Assembly (NCBI GenBank): GCA_009746045.1
Contig: RPFO01000115.1
Location: 740,474-804,473 of the forward strand
From: Mesostigma viride
Lineage: Eukaryota; Streptophyta; Mesostigmatophyceae; Mesostigmatales; Mesostigmataceae
Direction: 5' to 3'
DNA length: 64,000 nucleotides
Shown here: piece after piece, positions 21,256 through 49,157 of the stretch
How the letters are laid out: every line of letters begins with the position of its first letter
Position numbering within the stretch: the stretch's first letter is position 1
Translations under genes and position numbers: made by a program
The notes under the pieces: generated by a model
The model's database searches: none
What the model saw: the letters and a program-made list of their open reading frames with translations, nothing else
What the model was told of the DNA's origin: nothing

Positions 21256-23271
21256 TCATGTCATCATGAGCTGCCGCAGCAGCTTGTACTGAGGCCCCGA
21301 CAGCATCGCTGGCTTGGTCAAGGCATCGGCAATATTCTCGCTCTCGGGGATCCACCGCCGCTCATCCAACACCGTGGCGGACTCGGCCAACACAAGGTAA
21401 TCTAGTTTGGTGGTGGAGGCGAGCGGGTTATTCAGAAACTCAATTATTGACTTGCTATCTGTGCACAGCCGCATGCGGAGCGACAGCGCCACGCGGGCCT
21501 TATCCGCAATCCATTGCAAAAGATGCTGCACATAACACGCATGGTCGACAGCGGAAATGAACGCGCGACACTCCGCGCGATTGCTGTCTACCACTACCCG
21601 CTGATGGATGCGGCTATACCAGTCGACAATAGTGGGCTGCCCAGTGGGGCTATCAAGAAAAAAGATGGCCGCCTCCCGCGCGCGCAGCTGCGTGATGGTA
21701 CGCGACTCCAGGTTCGCGTCAGAGTAAATGGTCATTGCCACCGGGCGGGTGATATCAACCCCCCACACGCGCAGGCCCGGTGACGCCAAGACTTGCGTCC
21801 GAAGATGCTGCGCTCCCATGCCCGCAAGCACGGCGTCGGGCGCACGCGCGTAGATGGACAGGTCGGGTCGCACCGTGCCCGCGAGCCACCCCAGCTGGCC
21901 GCGCAATTGCGGTCCCGCGGACGCATCCAGCCGCTCAGGCAGCGATTGCGCGAGCTTGTCGGCGTATTCCTGCTTGGCCGCCATGTCAATGCACCAGCCA
22001 ACCGGTGTGCGGTGCAAAGTGTAGGTTAGGCCACAGAAAGGGACGGGGGTGTCGGGGTCCAGCCACAACGTGCGGCTAGTGGGCAAAAGCTTGGCCACAG
22101 CGGTTATGAACTGCCGGACCCACGCCCGGGGTCCAATAAGCCGCCAGTCATCCCCATGCCATTGCATGAACGCGGGCTCGTGTGGGTTGGGTGTGTGGAT
22201 GTGAAAGAGGTTGCTATCGATGCGGGAAAACACCGCCCCCATGCTAGCAAAGATGCGTTCAGCCGTCTTGCGAAAGATGATGGGGCTAGACTGCAGGCCC
22301 TCCACACCAAGGAGAAGCCGCAAGTACACACACCGCAGCTCCCCCTGCCACACCAAAGGGACCTTGACCACATACACCGTGCCACGCCACACTTCCTCGG
22401 CCACTGCCGGGTCGCTATGGAGAAAGGCCCGCTGAAAATCTGAGCAGGCCATGGCATAGTCCAACCCCCGATCCAACAGCCCCAAGAACACCGATGTTAA
22501 CACCCGGCTAGTGGTCTGCGACAGCCCGGGCGTAAACAATTCCTCCTCCGACAACTCAGACGAGCCCCTAAACTCCGTGACACAGGGCCGTACATGAAAT
22601 GTGACAGGGTCAGTGGGGAGGACCTGCTTATACTTGAGCACAAACTTCAAGTTCAGCTTTACCGCCCCTTGCGGCACCTCCATCAACTCCCCATACACCC
22701 CATACATCGCCCACTCCAGCTGCGCGCGCAAGAAAGCCGCGCGCCACTTATGGAACTTGACAGGGTCACGGCAGTCCTCCTTAAACTGCGGATAACTAAC
22801 AGGAGATTTAGTGGCGATGCTCCAGGGAAAAATGCCAAGACTGCTGGGGTGACACTTCTGCGGCTGCGTGACATCGGCTACCAGCGGCTCTGCCGTATAT
22901 TCCGCCCCGCGAATGGCCCCTACTGCAGTGGCATAATCCTCAGGGTGATTAATAGCCTCGGGGGGACCCCGGCCCGTGAGGGCTGCAAGCGCTACGTGAT
23001 ATTGGTACAAGCCTATGCTCCCCACCCCCTCGAGGGTCACCAAGCCGGCTGACACAGAAAACCCGGGGAGGGAAACAAAAGGGTTACCTATGAGGGTGAT
23101 CCCCTTGTAACCCTCTAGCACTTGCACAGGGACATCTACCCCTAGGATGGGCATGAGCACCTGCCCAGCCACCTTATAGGCCCGCTGCCCGTCAAACCCC
23201 GCAACCTCCTTCCAACTACTGGGCAGCAAAGGGTAATAGGCCTCGGCCGCCGCCGGGCTCGTGATAGACAC
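21256..23271 (-). CDS. Copia-type reverse transcriptase and RNase H (671-codon ORF)
   Basis: RT signatures in order: KLNLKFVLKYK, CSDFQRAFLHSD (first catalytic Asp), LLLGVEGLQSSPIIFRKT, and QWHGDDWRLIG, the Asp-Asp active site where most Copia elements have YVDD. RNase H follows with IYSDANLES, NRAECRAF and CTDSKSIIEF, giving the D-E-D set, then IPESENIADALTKP. The enzyme would copy element RNA into DNA in virus-like particles. The ORF is uninterrupted but in a different frame from the integrase ORF. It opens after a TAG at about 23305 with no in-frame ATG nearby (the listed start is a GTG), so expression needs frameshifting, splicing or an alternative start. Confidence 0.88.
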   Translation of the reverse strand: MSITSPAAAEAYYPLLPSSWKEVAGFDGQRAYKVAGQVLMPILGVDVPVQVLEGYKGITLIGNPFVSLPGFSVSAGLVTLEGVGSIGLYQYHVALAALTGRGPPEAINHPEDYATAVGAIRGAEYTAEPLVADVTQPQKCHPSSLGIFPWSIATKSPVSYPQFKEDCRDPVKFHKWRAAFLRAQLEWAMYGVYGELMEVPQGAVKLNLKFVLKYKQVLPTDPVTFHVRPCVTEFRGSSELSEEELFTPGLSQTTSRVLTSVFLGLLDRGLDYAMACSDFQRAFLHSDPAVAEEVWRGTVYVVKVPLVWQGELRCVYLRLLLGVEGLQSSPIIFRKTAERIFASMGAVFSRIDSNLFHIHTPNPHEPAFMQWHGDDWRLIGPRAWVRQFITAVAKLLPTSRTLWLDPDTPVPFCGLTYTLHRTPVGWCIDMAAKQEYADKLAQSLPERLDASAGPQLRGQLGWLAGTVRPDLSIYARAPDAVLAGMGAQHLRTQVLASPGLRVWGVDITRPVAMTIYSDANLESRTITQLRAREAAIFFLDSPTGQPTIVDWYSRIHQRVVVDSNRAECRAFISAVDHACYVQHLLQWIADKARVALSLRMRLCTDSKSIIEFLNNPLASTTKLDYLVLAESATVLDERRWIPESENIADALTKPAMLSGPQYKLLRQLMMT

Positions 23272-23326
23272 CCTGCCATGGTATCTATGGCCGCAATATG
23301 CCTAGAGGGAACATCATGAGCTTCAG

Positions 23327-24988
23327 TCACAACGTGGGGCACTTATCTGGCATGACGCGGCTGACTTGTGCCGCACCCCCCGCTGCCGCCGCCTTGAGCT
23401 TGTCCGCCTTGAGCAGCTGTCGGAGGACGTGGGCCAGCTGGGAGCCCACGCCCGCGCCTGACGATGTGTCCGGCGCCGCCACGGTGGGCGCTGCTGGGGT
23501 CGCGGGGAGGGGCTGAGGTAGCGCCCCCGCGTCGACCCCGGGGACTTGCTCCGGCGCGGCGCCTGCAGGGGGGTGGGCAACAAGCGCATCATGCACAGCC
23601 ACCCCAAGTGGGGTGGGTAGGACAGGTTCCAGCCGGGCCCGCTTGGCCGGCCGGCTATCCACATCCCAACCGAGCTGGCGGCTGTGCTCCTTGGCCGCCT
23701 GGACCTGGGCATCGGACGCCTTGTACCGATACACCTTATCCCACGGGATGAGATAGTCCCTATGCTCCCAGTGCACCTTCACCCGCCTATGCACCCAGTC
23801 CAAATCCACCACCATGCCTGGCCCTTGCATCTGCCCCCGCTTGCCAAAGGAATTCTCCTTGTGAAACAAGACCAACTCCCCCAGCTCCCACTCCTGCGAC
23901 AAGTCAGGCTGGGTGCGGTCTAACTGCCGCCTAACCTCAGCGGTGGTAGCGAGGTGGGCCTCCCAATGGTCTGCCACGTCCGGAGGGTAAATGCCCGACT
24001 GCAGCCCCCGCGCGGTAATAAGACCTAGTCCCTGGGGCAGCTTGAAAAGCACCTGGCTGTTGTACTTGTCCATGAGCAAGCGGCACCACAGCGCGCGTTG
24101 TGCATAAGGCTGCCCCGCGGGCTTGAATCCTAACCCGCTGGCCTGCTGCTTGGCTGCCATGCCCTTTACGCTGCTGATGTGCCTATCAATCAGCCCCAAG
24201 TTGCCATGGTCCTGCCGCCCAGCAATAACCACCATCTCACAGCCCTCCCGCCCCACAATGCAATCAAATTGTTGGTCCAACATGACCTCAGAAATGGGAA
24301 AGAAGTGAGACATGGCAATGCGCAGCCCCCGCCACAAGGACTCCTCTACCATGCTTGGCAGGGGCTCGATGGCTAGGAACTTGGTATAGCGATCCATCAA
24401 GACCAAATAATAGTCCCCCTCCTCCAAATGCATGACATCCCCCACTAACCTCCCCCGGTACGGGGAAGGAGTCTTAGCATGCCAGCGCCTACGCTTCTTC
24501 CTGACACTTGCGCATGCGTGGCACTCCTCTAACTCCGCCTGAGCGACCTTCAACCCCGGCGCCCCCATAAGCCGAGTCGCCCAGTCTAGCGTTTGCCCCG
24601 CCACATGACCCACCGCAAGGTGAATCTGGTGAGCAAGCATCCGCAATCCTATGGCCGTGGGGGTGGTGCCATCCCCTTCTATGCTAGGCACCTGCCCCGC
24701 CAAGCTCTCTGCATGTGCATTCCTGTCGGCAATGTGCTCTAGTGAGGCCTTACTGAGGCGGCGACCCAACTCCACGTCTACGTGAGGGGCTACCTCGGCA
24801 TCTGCCGGCACTATCTCACCTGAAGGGGTGAGCTCCGGAAGGGCGTGTTCAGGCTCTATTGCGACCACGCTGGGCACGCACTCCTGATCAGCTGCAGCAC
24901 TTGCACTTCCATTCTGAACCACGGACGTGGGAACATTAGGACTACAAGGCACAGCATCCTCACGCCTAGCCGACTCACCGCGACACAC
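23327..24988 (-). CDS. Copia-type integrase region with GAG-pre-integrase zinc site
   Basis: HQIHLAVGH followed by CHAC forms the HHCC zinc-binding site (about residues 123-165). The catalytic core has GDVMHLEEGDYYLVLMDRY and LDQQFDCIVG. At the usual glutamate position it reads LIDRHISSVKG, so the third acidic residue appears to be Asp rather than Glu. The C-terminal part (ELVLFHKENSFGKRG, VKVHWEHRDYLIPWDKVYR) looks like a DNA- or chromatin-binding tail. It is in the same frame as gag and separated from it only by one TGA (25004-25006) followed by C, a context that can allow readthrough. Confidence 0.82.
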   Translation of the reverse strand: MCRGESARREDAVPCSPNVPTSVVQNGSASAAADQECVPSVVAIEPEHALPELTPSGEIVPADAEVAPHVDVELGRRLSKASLEHIADRNAHAESLAGQVPSIEGDGTTPTAIGLRMLAHQIHLAVGHVAGQTLDWATRLMGAPGLKVAQAELEECHACASVRKKRRRWHAKTPSPYRGRLVGDVMHLEEGDYYLVLMDRYTKFLAIEPLPSMVEESLWRGLRIAMSHFFPISEVMLDQQFDCIVGREGCEMVVIAGRQDHGNLGLIDRHISSVKGMAAKQQASGLGFKPAGQPYAQRALWCRLLMDKYNSQVLFKLPQGLGLITARGLQSGIYPPDVADHWEAHLATTAEVRRQLDRTQPDLSQEWELGELVLFHKENSFGKRGQMQGPGMVVDLDWVHRRVKVHWEHRDYLIPWDKVYRYKASDAQVQAAKEHSRQLGWDVDSRPAKRARLEPVLPTPLGVAVHDALVAHPPAGAAPEQVPGVDAGALPQPLPATPAAPTVAAPDTSSGAGVGSQLAHVLRQLLKADKLKAAAAGGAAQVSRVMPDKCPTL

Positions 24989-25003
24989 ATCACCTCTATG
25001 ACG

Positions 25004-26230
25004 TCACTTGGGCATGGCTGGCCGTGGGGCGCGGCATGTGTTGGGGTCGTGTCCAGGAAGCCGAACCGCCCAGCAGCGCCGGCACACTCGAGTCGCCTTG
25101 CCGAGGTCCAGCCGCAGCGTGCAGTTGTCCTCGGTGTGCCCCACGCCGGTGCACCGCTCGCAGACGACCTTCTCCTTGGGGACACCACCCTGCTGCTGTT
25201 GCTGCCTGCCAGTGCCGCCCTCCTGGCGAGGCTGCTTGCCCTGACCGCCTCCCGGCCCGCGTTTGCTGGACGCGTTCTGGTTGTGCCGACCACCGCGAGC
25301 TCGGCGTTTGCCACCCAACATTCGCACCACGTTGTCGGCCACCGTCGTGGACAGCTGGGTAACAAGAGTGGTCAAGTCCGACAGAGAAGCTGCTGGCGGG
25401 GTCGAGGCAGGCACAGGGTTTACCTGAGCAACTGTCGGCAGCTTGTTGTTACGCCTGGGGCCGCCCCGGTCCTTGAACATCTCTCGGAGGTGCGCCATGG
25501 CTGCGTTGAACCGTTTCTGGTCGTCCGGGGTGCCCACTACCACGGAAGAAGCTAGCGCAATTTTCATGCCGAGACCGGCCTTGACATTGGCACGGCTCTC
25601 TGGCGTCAGCCCCAGCGCATCCAGAACTGCGCTGAGTAAATATTCGCTACTCATGTGCTTCAAGACACCCTTGCTCCGGACCTGGGCCGCGAATCTGGCC
25701 ATGTCCGAGCTGAGGTAATTGGGGTCAAGCGACAGGTTGCGCACCAGCGCCTGCCCCTCCTTTTCCTCGTCAGGAAAGCTTGAGGTGTCGAGCACCTCTT
25801 GCAGGGCCTTCACTGTGTCGGGCCAGGTCCACGCCTCTTTGCTGGCGTTGATAATGACCCCTCGCACGTCCGCATTACCCGTAGCCTCGTTGCATACCTC
25901 TGACCGGCGCAGCTTGGTGAGGAAAACTGCGTCGGACAGTTCGTTGTAGTCCTGCCGGAGCTCGCCCAGGCTGTTAATAAACTCCTCCACGGCGGACGGC
26001 GTCAGAATTTCTGGCAGCTTACTTGGCAGCTCTTCTTTCTTGAAAACTTTCCGGGCAGTTGGTGCTGACTGCTGCCCCGGAGCTGTGCTGACCGAGCCAC
26101 CAGCTGGCTCAGTCGCCACGGTGGCTGCGCCACTCCCATCCGCCGGAGCACAACTGGCTTGCCCACAGGGTCGGGCGTGTGCGCCTTGACAATCTTCTTC
26201 CACCGCGTCTTGTCCTGCATGGCAGTCCAA
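25004..26230 (-). CDS. Copia-type Gag with CCHC zinc knuckle, 5' end fused to LINE sequence
   Basis: From about residue 60 on it is Gag-like: helical (EEFINSLGELRQDYNEL, FPDEEKEGQALVRNLSLD), then a basic Gly/Gln-rich linker. A classic CCHC knuckle follows, CERCTGVGHTEDNC, and a second, spaced variant, CRRCWAVRLPGHDPNTC. Gag packages element RNA into particles. Codons upstream of position 26155 belong to the neighbouring LINE remnant, so the ORF's first 25 residues are foreign and the native start is lost. The ORF ends in PAMPK then TGA, in frame with the integrase ORF. Confidence 0.8.
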   Translation of the reverse strand: MDCHAGQDAVEEDCQGAHARPCGQASCAPADGSGAATVATEPAGGSVSTAPGQQSAPTARKVFKKEELPSKLPEILTPSAVEEFINSLGELRQDYNELSDAVFLTKLRRSEVCNEATGNADVRGVIINASKEAWTWPDTVKALQEVLDTSSFPDEEKEGQALVRNLSLDPNYLSSDMARFAAQVRSKGVLKHMSSEYLLSAVLDALGLTPESRANVKAGLGMKIALASSVVVGTPDDQKRFNAAMAHLREMFKDRGGPRRNNKLPTVAQVNPVPASTPPAASLSDLTTLVTQLSTTVADNVVRMLGGKRRARGGRHNQNASSKRGPGGGQGKQPRQEGGTGRQQQQQGGVPKEKVVCERCTGVGHTEDNCTLRLDLGKATRVCRRCWAVRLPGHDPNTCRAPRPAMPK

Positions 26231-26765
26231 AGACGGGAGAGAGAGTGGATGCGGTGCTCAAACTGGGCTGGGACCACTAGGTCGTCCAGCAACATCTGAA
26301 CGTAGTTGGTGACAGGTTTCCCTACCCTTTTGCATGGAATGTCCGCGGGGCCAGGCCAGGTCAGAATGTGCCGCCCTGGCTGTCCAAGCCGCTGGGGGCC
26401 GGCCAGACCAAGGGTGGTGTCGACCTGGCTTGTGCGGGCAAGGTGTCCTACAAATGCTATCCTACGCTGCCTAATCTCGTCCGAAACACGAGGCATGCCA
26501 TGATACAAAGACTCTGATGACGGGCGCTCGGAAAAACCTACGTTAAGGACCTGTCGGAGCATCCCGTGTAAACTGTGCCGTCGAGCCGAGCTGCCAGTGT
26601 GGGTGGGAGGGTCCACGCCTCGGCGCCATACCGGTGAGCACCGTGAGGACGAGGACCTTGAAGAGCATGCGCTTGCGATGCCCGTCCAGGCCCTTTTAGC
26701 GCCAGTAGGGTGTGAGCGAACGGAGCTTGGCCCAGCAGGCAAGGCCGATGCGGGTCCTTAATTAT
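26156..26765 (-). pseudogene. LINE reverse transcriptase C-terminal relic
   Basis: Three reading frames give consecutive pieces of a LINE RT tail: HRKRMLFKVLVLTVL, YGAEAWTLPPTLAARLDGTV, then MLRQVLNVGF ... RQRRIAFVGHLART and NYVQMLLDDL. The order and motifs match the better copy at 57938-58683. Frameshifts near 26570-26640 kill it. It ends abruptly at the LTR element. Confidence 0.75.
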
Positions 26766-26869
26766 GACAACCATTAATTAATTGCTAAGTCATACGGCAA
26801 GAAGGTCCAGTTCCTCCACCCAGAAGCCCAAAAGGCCAAAACCAACATGGCAATAAACAAATGCAGGTA

Positions 26870-27480
26870 GCATCACCACCCATGCCATGAACATGCATCA
26901 TCATATGAGATGTAAAATCCCATCTATCTTAAGTTCTTGAGACATGCATAATTGCAGCAGGCAACCACCATGCCATACACTGTCATGCACCATGCCATAA
27001 ACACATATGCAGGCAGCCACCTGACCATGCCATACATACAACGTCATGCATCATCATATGACTGAGATGTAAAATCCTATCTATCTACAGTTCTTGAGAC
27101 ATGCATGCAGGCAACCACCGGCATGCCATACACTGTCATGCACCATGCCATACATAAACACATATGCGGGCAGCCACCACCATGCCATACATACAATGTC
27201 ATGCATCATCATATGAGATGTAAAATCCTATCTATCTAAAGCTCTTGAGACATGCATGCAGGCAACCACCGGCATGCCATACACTGTCATGCACCATGCC
27301 ATAAGCACATATGCAGGCGGCCACCACCATACCATACATACAAATTTGTCATGCATCATCATATGAGATGTAAAATCCTATCTATCTAAAGCTCTCGAGA
27401 CATGCAGGCAGCCACCACCATGCCATACATACAATGTCATGCACCATGCATGCCATAAACACATATATGCAGGCTTTTGG
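26870..27480. repeat. Tandem repeat of about 150 bp, four copies
   Basis: Units start near CATGCCATAAACACATATGC (26991, 27147, 27294, 27445) and contain GAGATGTAAAATCC and CATGCAGGCA(A/G)CCACC. Within each unit the phrase 'ATGCCATACA...GTCATGCA' occurs twice, so it is itself a diverged half-unit repeat. No coding potential. Confidence 0.85.
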
Positions 27481-27769
27481 TTCCCGCCGCACATTTGAAA
27501 GTGCTGTCCTCCGGCTTTTTGCCTTTGCACCGTGTGCAGTTCTTGGACGTTTGGAATCATGGCATGGCTAACGTGATGACTGACTAGCTACCTTTTCAGT
27601 GGTTTTCCATTTGCGGGTATTTCCTCGTAAATGGTGGGAGAGCGATCGCAGCAATGGTGCTCACCACTAGACACTCCCGGCCAGTTAGGCTCGAAACACA
27701 CGCCCTGATCAAGCATGCTGTTTCCGGCCCCACCGTCTAGGTCATCTAGTCGCTCTACACGTAAGCCAG

Positions 27770-27925
27770 CCATAATTTCAATGCACAAAGATACACATTT
27801 CCATCACCATTCATCTTCATCAGCATGAACGACTCGAACACGCGGACAAGATAACGGCAGGCTCGAGCTACCATGGTCCGGATTCTCCCGATTTCTGGCC
27901 TGCGCTGGTTGTCTCCTTGATATAT
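27770..27925 (-). repeat. SINE-like repeat R1, reverse copy
   Basis: Reverse complement of the R1 core (GGAGACAACCAGCGCAGG ... GAATGGTGATGGAAATG), with the adjoining arm reaching to 27475. A short piece of the 150-bp tandem unit follows at 27926-27960, so R1 probably inserted into that array. Confidence 0.7.
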
Positions 27926-27954
27926 GCAGGCAGCCACCACCATGCCATACATAC

Positions 27955-28677
27955 AATGTCAATGCAGCACGAAATGCATCATTGTTAAGGACATTGAAAG
28001 GGATACCAGCAGAAATAAAACCCTTGCACAGTGCAAGGTCCAGCTGCAGCTTATCCAGCTTCATCATCTGCGGCATGGTCAGGCCCTCCTCGGACGCCTC
28101 AGGTCTGCTCGAGCTGTGCTGTTGTGAAGAGCCAACATGGGCGTCGTGCCACTCAGAGGCGCTGCCCTCCACGAGCTAGGCCATCCCAGTTGAGTCGCTG
28201 CCCGGCGCTTGGTCACGAGCTCCATGTGGTCCGCTTGGCCACGCCTCTTCAGGTCCTTGGCCCTGAGAATCCCCTGCAAATACGCCCTATATGCCTTCGG
28301 CGGATTGGGGCAAGGCTTCACATCCCGGCACCAAGGCTTGCCCACGATGTGGAGCTTTGCCCTAGTGGCGCTCCCCTTCCAGGTAATGCCGCACTGAAGG
28401 CAGGATTGCTTGTAGTTGTTCGTCAGCAGGCCGTTCACTACAATGCGCTCCTTCTTGACGAACTCCCAAACGGCAGCCTTGTCCCGCTTTGCATCACCAT
28501 CCCCCTCGTCCCCACTGTTGTCGGGGCCAGTAGGCTCCTCGTCCCCACCGTCATTGTTGTCGGCATCATCATCTAGCTCCTAGCAAGATGTCGTGCTCGG
28601 GCGTCTTCGTACTCCGTATCTGACATCTCATCGTAGTTTATTCCGAGGTCAGGTTCCTTGCCTCGACCGTGCGCCAT
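27955..28677 (-). pseudogene. hAT-type transposase N-terminal relic (BED finger)
   Basis: On the minus strand a start MAHGRGKEPDLG (28677) leads, after a frameshift at about 28580, to an acidic stretch. A BED-like zinc finger follows (FVKKERIVVNGLLTNNYKQ, then SCLQCGITWKG...KLHIVG...WC). After another frameshift near 28150 comes LDLALCKGFISAGIPFNVL, typical of hAT transposases. The rest of the protein is absent. The catalytic domain cannot be judged. Confidence 0.65.
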
Positions 28678-28875
28678 CGCTCTACTTTCCATGCAGCTAG
28701 TAAATGCCAGCACTGTGCTATCAAACTGCCCGGTACACAGGCAGCAGCACCTTATGCATGTTTAGTGTTCGGCCTCAGGCCTCAGCTTCGGTAGCGGCGG
28801 TTACTTTTGGCGCGCAAGGCTGTCGGCTGCATGAGCTACGCCAAAACTAGTTAGCTCTGGCGCCAAATTCCGGTG

Positions 28876-29037
28876 CCGGGCGCCGTATAATACGCGAAAA
28901 ATACGTATTATGCGCCGTATTTGCATTGAGAACGCAATACGCGTATTTCTAGTACGTTAGTACGCCAAACCCCGCCGTATTGTATATATAATACGGCGTA
29001 TTTACCGTATTATACGGCGTATTGGCGTTCATTGATT
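28876..29037. mobile_element. Fold-back, MITE-like sequence
   Basis: The ends carry the inverted repeat CGCCGTATAATACG / CGTATTATACGGCG. Between them are more copies of ATACG-containing palindromes. A similar motif set lies at 16118-16205. No ORF. Target duplication not resolved. Confidence 0.5.
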
Positions 29038-29039
29038 CC

Positions 29040-29585
29040 GCCGCACTACCCGAGCCGACTTTGTCGCGACCCATGCGGTCTAGATCCCCGCCTCCCCGCC
29101 CAGGCCTGCATTGATGGTAGTGTGGGCCGGCAGCGATGTTGCTGCGTGTCGTAGTTCTGTGGTGTAGTTAGTTGTACCTTGTGCAGTGAGCTGGCGTGAT
29201 CACTCATAGTCGGTCCTTGCCGATGTCCGTGTCAGCTTACTAGGGTTCTTCTTCTTTTCGGGGTTCAGTTCCAAGGTTATATATGTTGCATGCCAATCTC
29301 ACCTCCGCCGCAATTTATCATTCTCAATGAATATATATTGAATACATACATACTCACTTATCTTGTAGGTATTTCTCGACCTATTTACTTCTTATATTAT
29401 GGTACGTGCGTCGGCATACCGCATACCGCAAGCGGGACCTCCCGCTCGAGGGTCTTCCGGCCGGCCGGTTCGTCTTTCTGGACGTATTGACGTGGCCGCG
29501 GTGCGGCCGCTGCGGCGGGCAGCGCTGATGACTGCTGATGAGATCAAGTATTATGTACGGGCTGTATGGCAGAAGTTTGTGAGTA
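29040..29585. other. Gene-free spacer
   Basis: No supported exon, array or element ends are seen between the fold-back sequence and the pogo-like transposon. Confidence 0.4.
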
Positions 29586-30636
29586 CAGTCATTCCCGCGT
29601 TAAGTTGCGATCGCCCCCTAAAACTTGGCGCCGCAACTTAACGCGGGAACGCAACTTAACGGTAGAATTAGGCTAGCAGCCCACCACCTCCTCCTCTGAC
29701 GGACATCTATACGGCATTCGACAGCTCTCGTCAAGCCCGATCCAGCTACACCGTCAAAGCCGGCCAAATTAAAGTCCATTTTCCACGCCAGATATTTTGG
29801 ACAAAGGCGGGCTGCAACTGAAAACACGCCGTGGGCAGCCACGCACTAGTGCCTGCGTTTTATACCACAAATGCCGGTGTGTTTTAACCCTCTGACTTGG
29901 GCTTTCTTTTTGGCGGGTTACTTAATTGCCAGCCGGCTTCACGTTTGAATGTGACAAAACTTGGGAACAGTCGTGAGGGAAGCTTCATTTACTGTCAAAG
30001 GCCTGCATGTAAACAAAAATAACGCAACCTTGTCTTTGCCCTTCTGTGGTGCATTCAGCATGATGGTGGTAATTTCCATCATGAAGATGTCTCAATTACA
30101 GACCTTGCATGGTCGTGGCCGGCGTTTCAGTTTTGATGAGTAGTGTAGTTAGGCTTTTCTAGACTAGATAGCTTAGAGTTAGGTTAGTTCGATTACGCGG
30201 CTTCCTCCACTCCACCCACCCATCATGAGTGGAATATGTGCTACATGATCACTGATCTCCCAACGGAGGCATCATGTTATAATTTAATTTAATTTAATTT
30301 AATGGTCGTGGATTCTTATGTACCGCAGCCCGCAGGCTGCAAAACTGAATTTGTAAGGTTGCATTCACGCTTTTCACCTAAGCCAGCAGGCAGGGAAATT
30401 TGCGCGCCAGTGGGGCTTGCGTATTTTGCCGCCTAAAATCACGTAGCGGGTCCGGACTTGGCAAAAAATGGCCTCATGCGCGGCCAAAAATGGCCTGACA
30501 CCTACAAATTGAGTCATTACCGCGTTAAGTTGCGATGGCCTCCATGCTTAAGTTGCGGTCGCCCCCCAAACTTCGGCGCCGCAACTTAACGCGGGAACGC
30601 AACCTTAAGAAACGCAACTTAACGCGGGAATGACTG
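29586..30636. mobile_element. pogo/mariner-like non-autonomous transposon (1.05 kb)
   Basis: The termini are perfect 24-bp inverted repeats beginning CAGTCATTCCCGCGTTAAGT. They are flanked by TA on both sides (29584-29585, 30637-30638), inside a palindromic GAGTA...TACTC target. A TA target and a CAGT start fit Tc1/mariner-pogo elements. Each end also has internal extra copies of the CCCGCGTTAAGTTGCG motif in both orientations around TTGGCGCCGCAA-like palindromes. It carries a LINE fragment at 30119-30301 and no transposase. Its right end is 376 bp from the RED start codon. Confidence 0.88.
30119..30301 (+). mobile_element. 5'-truncated LINE copy inside the pogo-like element
   Basis: Perfect 10-bp target repeats ATGGTCGTGG lie at 30109-30118 and 30302-30311. 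It contains only the RT-type 3' UTR (GAGTAGTGTAGTTAGGC..., ACGCGGCTTCC), TGTGCTACAT, the stem-loop CTCC-CAAC-GGAG and an (AATTT)n tail. Confidence 0.88.
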
Positions 30637-31012
30637 TACTCTGTTAAGTGAGTTAAGTACATACATGCAGGGGACATGCGAACCCCCTCTCCATTAGGAA
30701 AGTCGAGGTCCTTTACCCACGAATACGTCCGCAATAAAATATTGCATTCAGCCAGGATGCAGCATGGAGGTTTTCGGGCAGGTGAAAACCTCTATTGCAA
30801 TTCTTATAAAGTCGCGTATGAATCAGCAACGAGGTCGGCGTTACCTGCGGGTAGATAATCATTGCGGCAGAATGCATGGCGTTTCCATAGATTGCTAAAT
30901 TGCAGGAAACCTGCTAGAGTGAGGCAGTTGTATCGCTTTACGGTTAGCATCATAACTCGGTTCTCTGCCATAGTTTGGCCCGTCAAGTTAGCCTGTGGCC
31001 CTACGCGAACAC
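30637..31012 (+). promoter_or_regulatory. Probable promoter and 5' UTR of the RED gene
   Basis: This 376-bp interval separates the pogo-like element from the RED start codon. A TATAAA is at 30805-30810, about 200 bp upstream of the ATG. No other motif stands out, so the transcription start is not placed. Confidence 0.35.

Positions 31013-49157
<18,145 letters not shown>

Larger units (their letters stand above)
20489..26155 (-). mobile_element. Ty1/Copia-type LTR retrotransposon lacking most of its 5' LTR
   Basis: The order on the minus strand is gag (zinc knuckles), integrase, then reverse transcriptase-RNase H: the Copia order. The element is bounded by a 5-bp repeat GGCTT (20484-20488 and 26156-26160), and its termini are AGTTG...CAACT. 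At the gag end only about the first dozen bases of the LTR (AGTTGTGCTCC) remain before coding sequence. The 5' LTR body, primer-binding site and gag start thus appear deleted. Confidence 0.75.
20325..26765 (-). mobile_element. RT-bearing LINE remnant split by an LTR retrotransposon
   Basis: Two parts of one minus-strand LINE. 20325-20488 holds the terminal hairpin CCTCC-GTGG-GGAGG (20346-20359), ATGTAGCACATA and the 3' UTR. 26156-26765 holds the end of the RT ORF. The 11143-11695 copy carries the same two parts joined, showing that 20489-26155 is an insertion. The hairpin has a C-G pair where family A has A-T, a compensatory change that keeps the stem. Confidence 0.75.

Noticed and set aside
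26002-26742. A single 246-aa gene
   Set aside because: It is one frame of a frameshifted LINE RT relic that runs into out-of-frame Copia gag sequence.
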